DNA from: PWPR01 sp964497955
GTDB lineage: Bacteria > Bacillota > UBA994 > PWPR01
Direction of reading: 5' to 3'
Length of the DNA: 50,396 nucleotides
NCBI GenBank assembly: GCA_964497955.1
Contig: CAZCFQ010000001.1
Span: 1 to 50,396 of the forward strand
Positions 8,168 to 15,172 of this stretch are shown one piece after another. The translations under genes were made by a program, and so were the position numbers. Each line of letters starts with the position of its first letter. Within the stretch, counting starts at the first letter, position 1. Under the pieces are notes generated by a model. That model was not told the DNA's origin. It saw only the letters and a program-made list of their open reading frames with translations, and did not search any database.

Positions 8168-8945
8168 TTAATTTTCCTCCTTTAGTATAGATATTATCTG
8201 TTGAGAAGATCTCAATCATTTCTTTTCTAAGACTATCTGCAATAGCAAGTCGTTTCTTAGGAGGGAGTTCCTTAGCGTCAATATTAAATAAATAGTTTTG
8301 TAATACTACTTCACTAATTAACATTTTAGTATGAAAAAGATTAGCTTGATAAACATTAATATCTACTGCATCATATTGTTCCAAAATATCTTTTTCAATA
8401 TAATCTTGTATTGATGTTATATCATGGTCCATATAAACTTTCTCACCATTAACATCTCGTGTAAATCCCCTAACCCTATAATCCATTGTTATAATATCAG
8501 AATCAAAACTCCCAATTAAGAAGTCGAGTGTTTTAAGTGGAGTGATTTTGCCACAAGTTGATACATCAATGTCTACTCTAAAAGTTGCAATAGATGTTTC
8601 AGGATGATACTCAGGATATGTATGTACTGTTACATGACTTTTATCTAAATGCCCAACTATAGTTTCACTACTTGGCTTTATTATAGGCTCTTCAGCTATA
8701 AGGAAAGTCACAGAGGCTCCTTGTGGATCATAATCTTGTTTAGAAACATTTAACACATGTGCTCCAATCATTTCTGTAACTTGATATAAGATGTTAGTCA
8801 ACCTTTCTGCATTATATTGTTCATCAATATATCTAATATAATCTTCTTGGTCTTTTCCGCTTTTTGCATAGCAAACATCATAGATATTAAAACTTAGTGA
8901 TTTGGTTAAATTGTTAAACCCATATAATTTTAGTTTGTTGCTCAT
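8148..8945 (-). CDS. speD: S-adenosylmethionine decarboxylase proenzyme, E. coli-type
   Basis: 265 aa. It decarboxylates SAM to supply the aminopropyl donor for SpeE. The sequence is strongly E. coli SpeD-like: KLKLYGFNNLTKSLSF at the start, the self-cleavage site HLDKSHVTVHTYPE with predicted pyruvoyl-forming Ser103, then STCGKITPLK and DYRVRGFTRDVNG. The start is set at ATG 8945, with AAGGAG about 8 nt upstream; a longer frame begins at 8984 but has no ribosome site and would run into the leader terminator hairpin. It is the first gene of the polyamine operon, directly behind a structured ~365-nt leader, so it is probably the point of feedback control. Confidence 0.94.
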   Translation of the reverse strand: MSNKLKLYGFNNLTKSLSFNIYDVCYAKSGKDQEDYIRYIDEQYNAERLTNILYQVTEMIGAHVLNVSKQDYDPQGASVTFLIAEEPIIKPSSETIVGHLDKSHVTVHTYPEYHPETSIATFRVDIDVSTCGKITPLKTLDFLIGSFDSDIITMDYRVRGFTRDVNGEKVYMDHDITSIQDYIEKDILEQYDAVDINVYQANLFHTKMLISEVVLQNYLFNIDAKELPPKKRLAIADSLRKEMIEIFSTDNIYTKGGKLNGAKSE

Positions 8946-8965
8946 AATGATACTCCTTCTATAAA

Positions 8966-9022
8966 TTAATAAATAAAAACTCAAGTGACATTAGCACAGT
9001 AAGAAGCGCCTATCACTTGAGT
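8966..9022 (-). terminator. attenuator hairpin in the speD leader
   Basis: On the minus strand ACTCAAGTGA (9022-9013) pairs with TCACTTGAGT (8988-8979), followed by GAGTTTTTATTTATT and then the speD ribosome site. The loop is long (24 nt). The 5' arm is also complementary to leader segment 9142-9126, as expected of a terminator/antiterminator switch. Confidence 0.6.
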
Positions 9023-9198
9023 TATTTCTACTAATAGTCTATTTAAAATTTAAATATAGATAATTAATAGAGGGCTAGAGTCTATATAGCAAAAAATTAC
9101 TTTTAATACTCTTATTGATTTTCACAAGTGATATGTGCTCTTAACACAGTATTTTACGGTTTTAAGTAACCAACTTAAGAATTTGAGTTTATACTCAA

Positions 9199-9261
9199 TC
9201 AATAAGGCAACAAAGTTGCCAATCGGCATTTGACCCAGCTGTCCGTATGGCTATTATTCAT
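9199..9261 (-). CDS. possible 20-codon leader peptide in the speD leader
   Basis: ATG at 9261 opens a 20-codon frame ending at TGA (9201-9199), encoding MNNSHTDSWVKCRLATLLPY. It spans the TTTGACC and GGCAAC hairpins, and its stop codon lies within the 5' strand of the 10-bp closing helix (9206-9197). A ribosome stalled or terminating there would block that helix, as in peptide-mediated attenuation. There is no recognisable ribosome site next to the ATG (AGAGGTG is ~38 nt upstream), so it may equally be a chance frame in a structured RNA. Confidence 0.25.
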   Translation of the reverse strand: MNNSHTDSWVKCRLATLLPY

Positions 9262-9317
9262 GGTCAAAATTTTTGCTATTTTAGTAACTAACTTTATAGC
9301 ACCTCTTTAGCAACTAA

Positions 9318-9346
9318 ATAATATATTAAATTTATTTGATTTGCAA
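9318..9346 (-). promoter_or_regulatory. promoter of the speDAEB operon
   Basis: On the minus strand: TTGCAA (9346-9341), 17-nt spacer, TATTAT (9323-9318). Predicted start near 9311, producing the long leader before speD. Confidence 0.55.
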
Positions 9347-9365
9347 GAAGTATTTAAACAAAGTT

Positions 9366-9392
9366 AAGGGCAAGCATTTTTTGCTTGCCCTT
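9366..9392. terminator. terminator after the secreted acidic protein
   Basis: AAGGGCAAGCA (9366-9376) pairs with TGCTTGCCCTT (9382-9392) around a 5-nt T loop. On the minus strand it follows the stop of the gene at 9408-9875; the downstream U-richness is modest. It also separates that gene from the spe promoter. Confidence 0.7.
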
Positions 9393-9407
9393 TCAAAAGA
9401 TATATGT

Positions 9408-9875
9408 TTATCTACCACAAAAACCTCTAAATCCTCGGTTAAATCCGCTAGGACCTCTACCTCTTATATTTCCAAAAGAAAATGGAGGACCTTCTTCAAT
9501 TCGATCTTCGAAACCTTCAAGTAGTTCGTCAGCTTCTTCTTGGGTTAAAATATCATTTTCTACTTGATAATCCAGCCTAAAACTAAAGTTTTCAAGCATA
9601 TTTTCTTTCCATTCCTCAAAAAGACCTTCATCTTTTAGATAATCAATCATTGTTTCTCCATCAAGATAGAGTTGTGATCTGTACTCTTCTAGTTCTTCTT
9701 CTGTAAGGTCTGTTAAATCTCGCATATGATAATAGCCGTAACCATAATCTTCATTCTCAATGTCACGTCTATTCCATCTACCAAAGAAACTATCTTGATC
9801 AGTAGCTGCAAAAGCTGTTCCAACAACTAATAGGCCGACAACTGCTATGACTGATACTATTTTTGTTAATTTCAT
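9408..9875 (-). CDS. secreted small acidic protein with Gly/Phe/Arg-rich tail
   Basis: 155 aa from ATG 9875. A Sec signal peptide (hydrophobic 5-20, AFA cleavage near residue 23) precedes an acidic region with a DLTEEELEEYRS motif. A central helical part (DYLKDEGLFEEWKENMLENF) leads to ILTQEEADELLEGFEDRIEEG, which resembles the helix-turn segments of small DUF2680/YckD-like secreted proteins. The last ~25 residues switch to a basic RGRGP...NRGFRGF tail with one Cys. Function unknown; a wall- or metal-associated role is possible but unsupported. GGAAG lies 8 nt before the ATG; an in-frame GTG three codons upstream overlaps that ribosome site, so I reject it. Confidence 0.7.
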   Translation of the reverse strand: MKLTKIVSVIAVVGLLVVGTAFAATDQDSFFGRWNRRDIENEDYGYGYYHMRDLTDLTEEELEEYRSQLYLDGETMIDYLKDEGLFEEWKENMLENFSFRLDYQVENDILTQEEADELLEGFEDRIEEGPPFSFGNIRGRGPSGFNRGFRGFCGR

Positions 9876-9909
9876 TTGTTCCACTTCCTTTATTTCTTTT
9901 TGTATTTAT

Positions 9910-9942
9910 ATTATAGTCAATGAGTGTGTCAGAAATGTGACA
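9910..9942 (-). promoter_or_regulatory. -10 element with adjacent inverted repeat upstream of the secreted protein
   Basis: A minus-strand TATAAT (9915-9910) is followed upstream by the inverted repeat TGTCA-GAAATG-TGACA (9927-9942), where the -35 box should be. No canonical -35 is present, so this could be an activator or repressor site. Weak evidence. Confidence 0.35.
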
Positions 9943-9993
9943 GTTCTATCAAATTTTAATTTTAGTTTAATTAAATTTTCTACACAAATTTTA

Positions 9994-10022
9994 TTGTCAT
10001 CACTATGTGTTAGCTGTATAAT
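9994..10022 (+). promoter_or_regulatory. promoter of the phn-type transporter operon
   Basis: TTGTCA (9994-9999), exactly 17 nt, TATAAT (10017-10022): near-consensus sigma-A promoter, about 38 nt before the lipoprotein start. Confidence 0.75.
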
Positions 10023-10060
10023 TTAAGAGGTCTTATATTATATTAAAGAGGAGAATGACA

Positions 10061-11098
10061 ATGAAAAAATTGTTACCATTAGCACTTATAATTGTTTTAG
10101 CTGTTTCTTTATTCACTGGTTGTACACCAGAAGCTGAGACACCTGACGAAGGTGATGAAGGATTAACACAAATTGAAGAACTATTAGTATATTTTGTTCC
10201 TTCAAGAGAACCTGAAGAGATTATTACTCAAACTGAACCTTTAAAAGGAATGTTAACCGAGGAATTAGCTGCGTTAGGTTTTGAAGTAGCAAACGTAGAC
10301 ATTAAAGTTGGTACAACATATGAAGCTGTAGGAGAAGCATTATCTGCAGGATCTGCTCATGTAGGTCTAATCCCAGCTAATACATATGTTTTATATGATG
10401 ATGGTGCGGAAGTTATTTTGACAGCTACTCGTGCTGGTCTAAATAAAGATTCTGAAAACCCTGCTGATTGGAATGATGGAGAGCCTACATTGCCTATAGA
10501 AGAGCAAGTAACTTACTATCGTTCACTTTTAGTTGCAGGTACTACTGAAAAAGGACAAGCAGCTATAGAAAAAGTTAACAATGGTGAAATGCTTTCTTTA
10601 GAAGAAATTAAAGATTTAACTTGGGGAGTTAGAGGAACTACTTCTGGTGCGGGTTATGTATATCCTTCATTATGGTTAAATGAGCATTATGGCGTATTAC
10701 TTTCAGATTTACCAAACGTTGTTCAATTAGACTCATATGCTACAAGTTTAGCTAGACTAGCTTCTGAAGGCGTAGATGTAGTATCGATCTATGCTGATGC
10801 AAGAAGAGATTATGGTGAGCAATGGGCAGGCGATTGGGGCAAGGAAAATATATGGACAGAAACAGGAGTTATAGGAGTTTCTTCAGGTATTTATAACGAT
10901 ACAGTTAGTGTAACTGCTGACAAAACAGTTGTTTCTGATGAATTACAAGAAGCAATTGCACAAGCATTTATTAATATTGCTCAATCTGAAGAAGGATTAG
11001 CAGTAATTGATATTTATGCTCATGAAGGATATGTTCCTGCAACATCTGAAGATTACGACTTAACAAGACAAGCTCAAGACTTATTAAAGAATAACTAA
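10061..11098 (+). CDS. phnD: PhnD-family ABC transporter substrate-binding lipoprotein
   Basis: 345 aa. Signal peptide with lipobox LFTGC, then an acidic linker and a type II periplasmic-binding-protein fold of the PhnD (phosphate/phosphite/phosphonate-binding) family. Typical features are the opening LLVYFVPSREPEEI, DIKVGTTYEAVGEALSAGSAHVGLIPA and TWGVRGTTSGAGYVYPSLWL. It captures the ligand outside the membrane for the PhnC-PhnE-PhnE channel encoded next. Substrate cannot be assigned: phosphonate, phosphite, phosphate ester or another small anion are all known in the family, and no C-P lyase or phosphite oxidation genes are in the window. Start set at ATG 10061 (GAGGAG 7 nt upstream) rather than the ATG at 10055, which abuts the ribosome site. 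Confidence 0.85.
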   Translation: MKKLLPLALIIVLAVSLFTGCTPEAETPDEGDEGLTQIEELLVYFVPSREPEEIITQTEPLKGMLTEELAALGFEVANVDIKVGTTYEAVGEALSAGSAHVGLIPANTYVLYDDGAEVILTATRAGLNKDSENPADWNDGEPTLPIEEQVTYYRSLLVAGTTEKGQAAIEKVNNGEMLSLEEIKDLTWGVRGTTSGAGYVYPSLWLNEHYGVLLSDLPNVVQLDSYATSLARLASEGVDVVSIYADARRDYGEQWAGDWGKENIWTETGVIGVSSGIYNDTVSVTADKTVVSDELQEAIAQAFINIAQSEEGLAVIDIYAHEGYVPATSEDYDLTRQAQDLLKNN

Positions 11099-11106
11099 AA
11101 TAGTTA

Positions 11107-11145
11107 ATGAGCTCATGCGTTAAAAATGCATGAGCTCATCTTATT
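11107..11145 (+). terminator. attenuating hairpin between phnD and phnC
   Basis: A 12-bp perfect stem ATGAGCTCATGC (11107-11118) with GCATGAGCTCAT (11128-11139) is followed by CTTATTT. The weak U-tract suggests partial termination or an mRNA-protecting hairpin, fitting the usual excess of binding protein over transporter. Confidence 0.6.
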
Positions 11146-11160
11146 TCAGGGGGATTTTAT

Positions 11161-11922
11161 GTGATTAAATTTGAAAAGGTTAACAAGATTTATCCTGGAG
11201 GAGTACATGCGCTAAAAGATGTTGACCTAGAAATTAAGCAAGGCGAGTTTGTAGCAATTATTGGACTTTCAGGTGCTGGCAAATCAACTTTGATTAGAGC
11301 TATAAATAAGATGCATGGGATAACTAATGGTACTCTTACTGTTAATGAATTGGTAGTTAATGATCTTAAGGGTAAAGCATTAAGGAGATTTAGAAGAGAT
11401 ATAGGAATGGTATTTCAATCATTCAACTTAGTTTCAAGAACGACTGTTATAAAGAATGTATTAGCTTCTAGAGTTCCTGATATGCCACTTTGGAAATCAA
11501 TACTTGGTATTTACTCAAAAAAAGATAAAATAAAAGCTTTAGAATCATTAGACCAAGTAGGGATTTTAGATAAAGCTTATGTTAGGGCAGATAAACTTTC
11601 TGGTGGGCAGATGCAAAGGGTAGCTGTAGCAAGAACATTGGCACAAGACCCAAAAATAATATTAGCAGATGAACCGGTTGCTTCTCTTGATCCTGTAACT
11701 GCAAGGCAGGTTATGGGAGATTTTAAAAAGATTAATAAAGATTTAAATATGACAATAATAATTAATATACATCATGTAGATTTAGCACTAGATTATGCAG
11801 AGAGAGTAATAGGGATTAAAGCTGGAGAGATTATATATGATGGCCCTGCTAAAAGTGTAGATGAAGAAGTTTTAAGTAAAATATATGGAGGCAGTACTGA
11901 ATACAAAGAGGTAGAAGATTAA
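11161..11922 (+). CDS. phnC: phosphonate-type ABC transporter ATP-binding protein
   Basis: 253 aa, usual PhnC length. The ATPase motifs are complete: Walker A GLSGAGKST (35-43), Q-loop in FQSFNLV, signature LSGGQMQRVAVAR, Walker B IILADEPVASLDP, and the switch His in NIHHVDLA. It energises import through the two PhnE permeases. The start is GTG at 11161, with a GGGGG ribosome site about 8 nt upstream; the ATG overlapping it (11159) is closed at once by TGA. Next gene starts 2 nt after the stop. Confidence 0.92.
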   Translation: MIKFEKVNKIYPGGVHALKDVDLEIKQGEFVAIIGLSGAGKSTLIRAINKMHGITNGTLTVNELVVNDLKGKALRRFRRDIGMVFQSFNLVSRTTVIKNVLASRVPDMPLWKSILGIYSKKDKIKALESLDQVGILDKAYVRADKLSGGQMQRVAVARTLAQDPKIILADEPVASLDPVTARQVMGDFKKINKDLNMTIIINIHHVDLALDYAERVIGIKAGEIIYDGPAKSVDEEVLSKIYGGSTEYKEVED

Positions 11923-11924
11923 TA

Positions 11925-12749
11925 ATGATTAGACTTATTAAAAACATATTTTCTCCAGAAGAGCTAGAACTTAATAATGGAAAAGTAATCAAGCCTCCAA
12001 AATCTTTGCTACCATACATATTAATTGTTTTAGCTTTTTTAATTTATATATCAGTCAAAGTTACAGGATTTGAGTTCTCTACAATAGTTAATAGAGGATA
12101 TCAGTTCTTTGTTATATTAAAAGCAATGTTTCCACCAGACTGGAGTTATGCTTCAAGTGTTAGTGGGCAACTGCTTGATACAATAAAAATGTCCTTATTA
12201 GGATCATTTGTTGGATCAGTATTAGCAGTTCCTTTTGCTGTTATATCAGCATCAAATGTTAATACGAACACAATAACTAGGAATGTGGTGAGGTTCATTT
12301 TATCTATTTTAAGAACTTTACCTACTTTGATAATAGCCTTAATTGCAACATATATTTTTGGCATAGGAACTTTTGCAGGAACTTTAGCAATTGGAATTTT
12401 TACATTTGCAATAGTAGCTAAAATGCTTTTTGAACAAATTGAAACTGTAGATATGGGACCATTTGAAGCTATGGAGTCTTTGGGAGCAACAAAAGTACAA
12501 GCTTTTATTGCATCGATAATACCACAGCTTTTACCAACATACTTATCAATCAGCTTATATAGTTTTGAAATCAATGTAAGGTATGCTGCAATTTTAGGTT
12601 ATGTTGGAGCGGGTGGTATAGGACTACTACTTGATGAGAAACTTGGATGGAGAGAATACTCTAAAGCAGGAATGGTTTTATTTATGCTTTTTATCACAGT
12701 TGTTTTAATTGAGTCACTAAGTAGATATTTTAGAAAGAGGTTGACTTAA
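11925..12749 (+). CDS. phnE: phosphonate-type ABC transporter permease (first)
   Basis: 274 aa, about six hydrophobic segments. It carries the coupling-helix loop of binding-protein-dependent permeases: EAMESLGATKVQAFIASIIP, then SLYSFEINVRYAAILGYVGAGGIG, a PhnE hallmark. It forms one half of the membrane channel; the partner is the next gene, a divergent paralogue. Start 2 nt after phnC, stop 1 nt before the second permease, so translation is coupled. Confidence 0.92.
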   Translation: MIRLIKNIFSPEELELNNGKVIKPPKSLLPYILIVLAFLIYISVKVTGFEFSTIVNRGYQFFVILKAMFPPDWSYASSVSGQLLDTIKMSLLGSFVGSVLAVPFAVISASNVNTNTITRNVVRFILSILRTLPTLIIALIATYIFGIGTFAGTLAIGIFTFAIVAKMLFEQIETVDMGPFEAMESLGATKVQAFIASIIPQLLPTYLSISLYSFEINVRYAAILGYVGAGGIGLLLDEKLGWREYSKAGMVLFMLFITVVLIESLSRYFRKRLT

Positions 12750-12750
12750 T

Positions 12751-13557
12751 ATGAACAAAATAAAAAAAGCATATCAAGAAAGGCCAAGAACTTTATTTAG
12801 GAATATAATAATAAGTCTAATTCTATTAGTCATATTATATTGGGCAACTACTTCTATTAATTACAAAGGATTAGACACAAAGGGGACGGAGATTGCAAAG
12901 AATATTTTTAGAGCAATTTTTAATCCTGATATAGAGTTATTATTTGAAGTTGAAGAAATTGGAGTTCCGTTTTTGCTACTAGAAACTATGAGTATAGCTT
13001 TATTAGGTACGATTTTTGGGTCTATATTAGCAATCCCAATGGCTTTTTTAGCATCAAGGAATATAATGCCAAAACCAATTAGTGCAGCAGCTATGTTTAT
13101 AATTGCAGCAATAAGGACTTTCCCAGCATTAGTTTATGGGTTAATGTTTATTAGAGTAACAGGGCCAGGACCTTTTGCAGGAGTTCTAACTTTGTCAGTA
13201 ACTTCAATAGGAATGGTGTCAAAACTATATATTGAAGCTATAGAAGACTTAGATAGAGGAATTTTAGAATCTTTAGATGCAGCAGGTTGTAATACTTTGG
13301 AAAAGGTGAGGTATGGTATTTTACCTCAGCTTATGACAAACTTTTTATCTACTTCAATTTATAGATTTGAGATTAATGTTAAAAATGCCTCAATATTAGG
13401 ATTAGTTGGTGCAGGCGGGATTGGAGCACCATTATTATTTGCAATGAGTGCCTATAGATGGAGTGAAGTAGGCTCTATTCTTATTGGACTTGTTGTGTTA
13501 GTACTGGTAATTGAACAAGCTTCAACAAAAATTAGAGTTAAGTTGGCAAGAGGATAA
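12751..13557 (+). CDS. phnE: phosphonate-type ABC transporter permease (second)
   Basis: 268 aa, a paralogue of the preceding permease: N-terminal transmembrane helix (~17-36), then ESLDAAGCNTLEKVRYGILP as coupling loop and SIYRFEINVKNASILGLVGAGGIG near the C-terminus. Two non-identical PhnE genes in tandem are common in Firmicutes systems, giving a heterodimeric channel. Last gene of the operon; a bidirectional terminator overlaps the end of the convergent nucleotidase gene. Confidence 0.92.
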   Translation: MNKIKKAYQERPRTLFRNIIISLILLVILYWATTSINYKGLDTKGTEIAKNIFRAIFNPDIELLFEVEEIGVPFLLLETMSIALLGTIFGSILAIPMAFLASRNIMPKPISAAAMFIIAAIRTFPALVYGLMFIRVTGPGPFAGVLTLSVTSIGMVSKLYIEAIEDLDRGILESLDAAGCNTLEKVRYGILPQLMTNFLSTSIYRFEINVKNASILGLVGAGGIGAPLLFAMSAYRWSEVGSILIGLVVLVLVIEQASTKIRVKLARG

Positions 13558-13560
13558 AAT

Positions 13561-13588
13561 TTTAGGCTCCTATTCAGGAGCCTTTATT
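13561..13588. terminator. bidirectional terminator between phnE and the 5'-nucleotidase gene
   Basis: AGGCTCCT (13564-13571) pairs with AGGAGCCT (13576-13583) around a 4-nt loop, flanked by TTTA on the left and TTTATT on the right. It overlaps the stop codon of the minus-strand gene. Confidence 0.8.
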
Positions 13589-15084
13589 GTTAAGTATTTA
13601 GTTTTATCAACTATAACAGTTTCATGTTTTTCAAAATAGTTTATGATTGTTTCACTCATATCTAATAAAATTTCATCGATAGTTTCGCATTCTCTAAAAA
13701 ACTCATATCCACCAGTGCCAGAAGCTCTATAATTATTCATTACCAAAGAAAAAGAATCTTTTAGATCTATTTCTTTCCCTTTAAATTTAATTGATGTAAC
13801 TCTTTGTCCTAAAGGCTTATTTAGGTCAAACACATAGTCAATATTTGAAAAATAGTCATAGTTATAATGAGCTACCTTAGGTTTTAAGAAGTCATCTGGA
13901 ATTTTGATTGAAGACCCAACAACTTCAAAGTAACTAGCACTTCTTTCGAGTGCTTTCTTTAAGATTTCTCCAGTAACCTTTTTTACAACCAGTGTATTAG
14001 GGTAGACATACGTAGATACAACGTCTCTAACTGTAACTTCTTTATTAAATCCTTTAAGGGAATTAGCCATAGAAGTACAAGAAATATCTGCACCTGATTT
14101 ATCCAGCTGAACTTGGTTGAAAAAGTTTGCTAGTAAACAACCATTTAATGCCATATTAAGATGATCAGTTGGGAGCAACTTTACGTCTAAAAAGCCAATG
14201 GGTTGATCTAACCATGTTTGGACTTGGGTTTCCCATGCTAAGAGCTTCAAGGACAATTCTGGATGTCCTTCGGGGGAAGGTTCTTTTAACTCACCATTGA
14301 TATTTATGATTTTCTCATTTTCAACTTCTACTATTATTTTAATGTAACCTTCACCATTAGGGGGAGTTTGAGCAATGTAAGTGTTATTAACAAACTCATT
14401 AACTATTCCTTGATGTTGATGGCCAGTAAGCAAAATGTCAAATGGGAAAGATTGACATAATTTATAGGCAATATTTTCTGATGTATCAGATAATTTCTTG
14501 CCAGTTTCTAGATCATACTCAAATCCACCATGATATACACCGATTAATACGTCATAATCAGGCAATAAACTAATAGTTTCTTTGACAGCAGAAAAAGTAT
14601 TTTTAATATTAAAGTTTTCAATATTTTTTTTATTTTCCCAAATGTTAATAAAGTCTGTTGTAACACCTAGGATAGCTACTTTTAATCCATTTTTTAATAT
14701 CTTTAATGAATATGGTTTGATTAGAGTAGGATCTTTTTTAAAAAAAACATTTGCAGCTAAGCACTCTCCTCTAAATTGGCTTATAAATTTTGTTAAATAT
14801 GCTTCACCATAATTGAAATCATGATTACCTAATATATAATAATCATAAGAACCTTCATTTAGAACTTGTGCTAAGGGATGAGCCGAAAAAGATTGTTTTG
14901 ATAAGTATGTTGTAAAGGGAGAGCCTTGAATTGTATCCCCTCCATCAATTATTATAGTATTATCATCTTTTTCAAAAGAATTAATAATATTTATATATCC
15001 TTGGTTTTTAAACTCTGTATCTCTATAATCTGTAGGATAAATATATCCATGGACATCTGATGTAAAATAGATTTTTAATTTCAT
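13570..15084 (-). CDS. 5'-nucleotidase/2',3'-cyclic phosphodiesterase family metallophosphatase, no signal peptide
   Basis: 504 aa. The N-terminal calcineurin-like domain has the dimetal motifs SDVHG (9-13), DGGDTIQGSP, GNHDFNYG, VYHGGFE and LTGHQHQG. The C-terminal half is the 5'-nucleotidase substrate-binding domain with NPLG-like and GTGGYEFF elements. Relatives (UshA, CpdB, YfkN) hydrolyse nucleotides or cyclic nucleotides and are normally exported; this protein starts directly at MKLKIYFTSDVHG with no signal peptide, wall anchor or membrane segment, so it should be cytoplasmic. Ribosome site GAGGTG 6 nt before the ATG rules out a missed leader. It converges on the phn-type operon, but a shared phosphorus-scavenging role is only a guess. 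Confidence 0.85.
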   Translation of the reverse strand: MKLKIYFTSDVHGYIYPTDYRDTEFKNQGYINIINSFEKDDNTIIIDGGDTIQGSPFTTYLSKQSFSAHPLAQVLNEGSYDYYILGNHDFNYGEAYLTKFISQFRGECLAANVFFKKDPTLIKPYSLKILKNGLKVAILGVTTDFINIWENKKNIENFNIKNTFSAVKETISLLPDYDVLIGVYHGGFEYDLETGKKLSDTSENIAYKLCQSFPFDILLTGHQHQGIVNEFVNNTYIAQTPPNGEGYIKIIVEVENEKIININGELKEPSPEGHPELSLKLLAWETQVQTWLDQPIGFLDVKLLPTDHLNMALNGCLLANFFNQVQLDKSGADISCTSMANSLKGFNKEVTVRDVVSTYVYPNTLVVKKVTGEILKKALERSASYFEVVGSSIKIPDDFLKPKVAHYNYDYFSNIDYVFDLNKPLGQRVTSIKFKGKEIDLKDSFSLVMNNYRASGTGGYEFFRECETIDEILLDMSETIINYFEKHETVIVDKTKYLTIKAPE

Positions 15085-15172
15085 AATTCACCTCATAAAA
15101 ATTACTATATGCATTATATCATATCAACTTGTTATATAATCAATAAAATCAAATTTGTTAAAGGAAGATAGT

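Larger units (their letters stand above)
8946..9311 (-). promoter_or_regulatory. structured speD leader RNA, candidate attenuator or riboswitch
   Basis: About 365 nt of untranslated minus-strand leader. Visible pairings, in transcript order: GCTAT/ATAGC; TTTGACC/GGTCAAA; the perfect hairpin GGCAAC-TTT-GTTGCC; a 10-bp helix CTTATTGATT (9206-9197) with AATCAATAAG (9120-9111) closing a 76-nt domain with an internal TTGAGT/ACTCAA hairpin; and a terminator-like hairpin at 9022-8979. A segment inside the closed domain (9142-9126) is complementary to the 5' arm of that terminator (9018-9001), so an antiterminator can form only if the domain opens. I could not match it to any riboswitch consensus I know. 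Ligand-induced termination by a polyamine or SAM is inference. Confidence 0.55.

Noticed and set aside
9111..9300. Known riboswitch classes (SAM-I, lysine, M-box, c-di-GMP, purine, T-box) in the speD leader
   Set aside because: I compared their conserved core strings by eye and none fits; isolated matches such as GAGGTGC or GGCAAC are not accompanied by the other required boxes.
9241..9310. Short hydrophobic + strand peptide (MVKIFAILVTNFIAPL) antisense to the speD leader
   Set aside because: No ribosome site or promoter on that strand; explained by chance in AT-rich sequence opposite a leader RNA.
9336..9567. Two overlapping + strand ORFs of ~60 aa
   Set aside because: They cross the terminator stem and lie antisense to the secreted acidic protein, with no ribosome site; low-complexity Ser/Pro products are typical of shadow frames.
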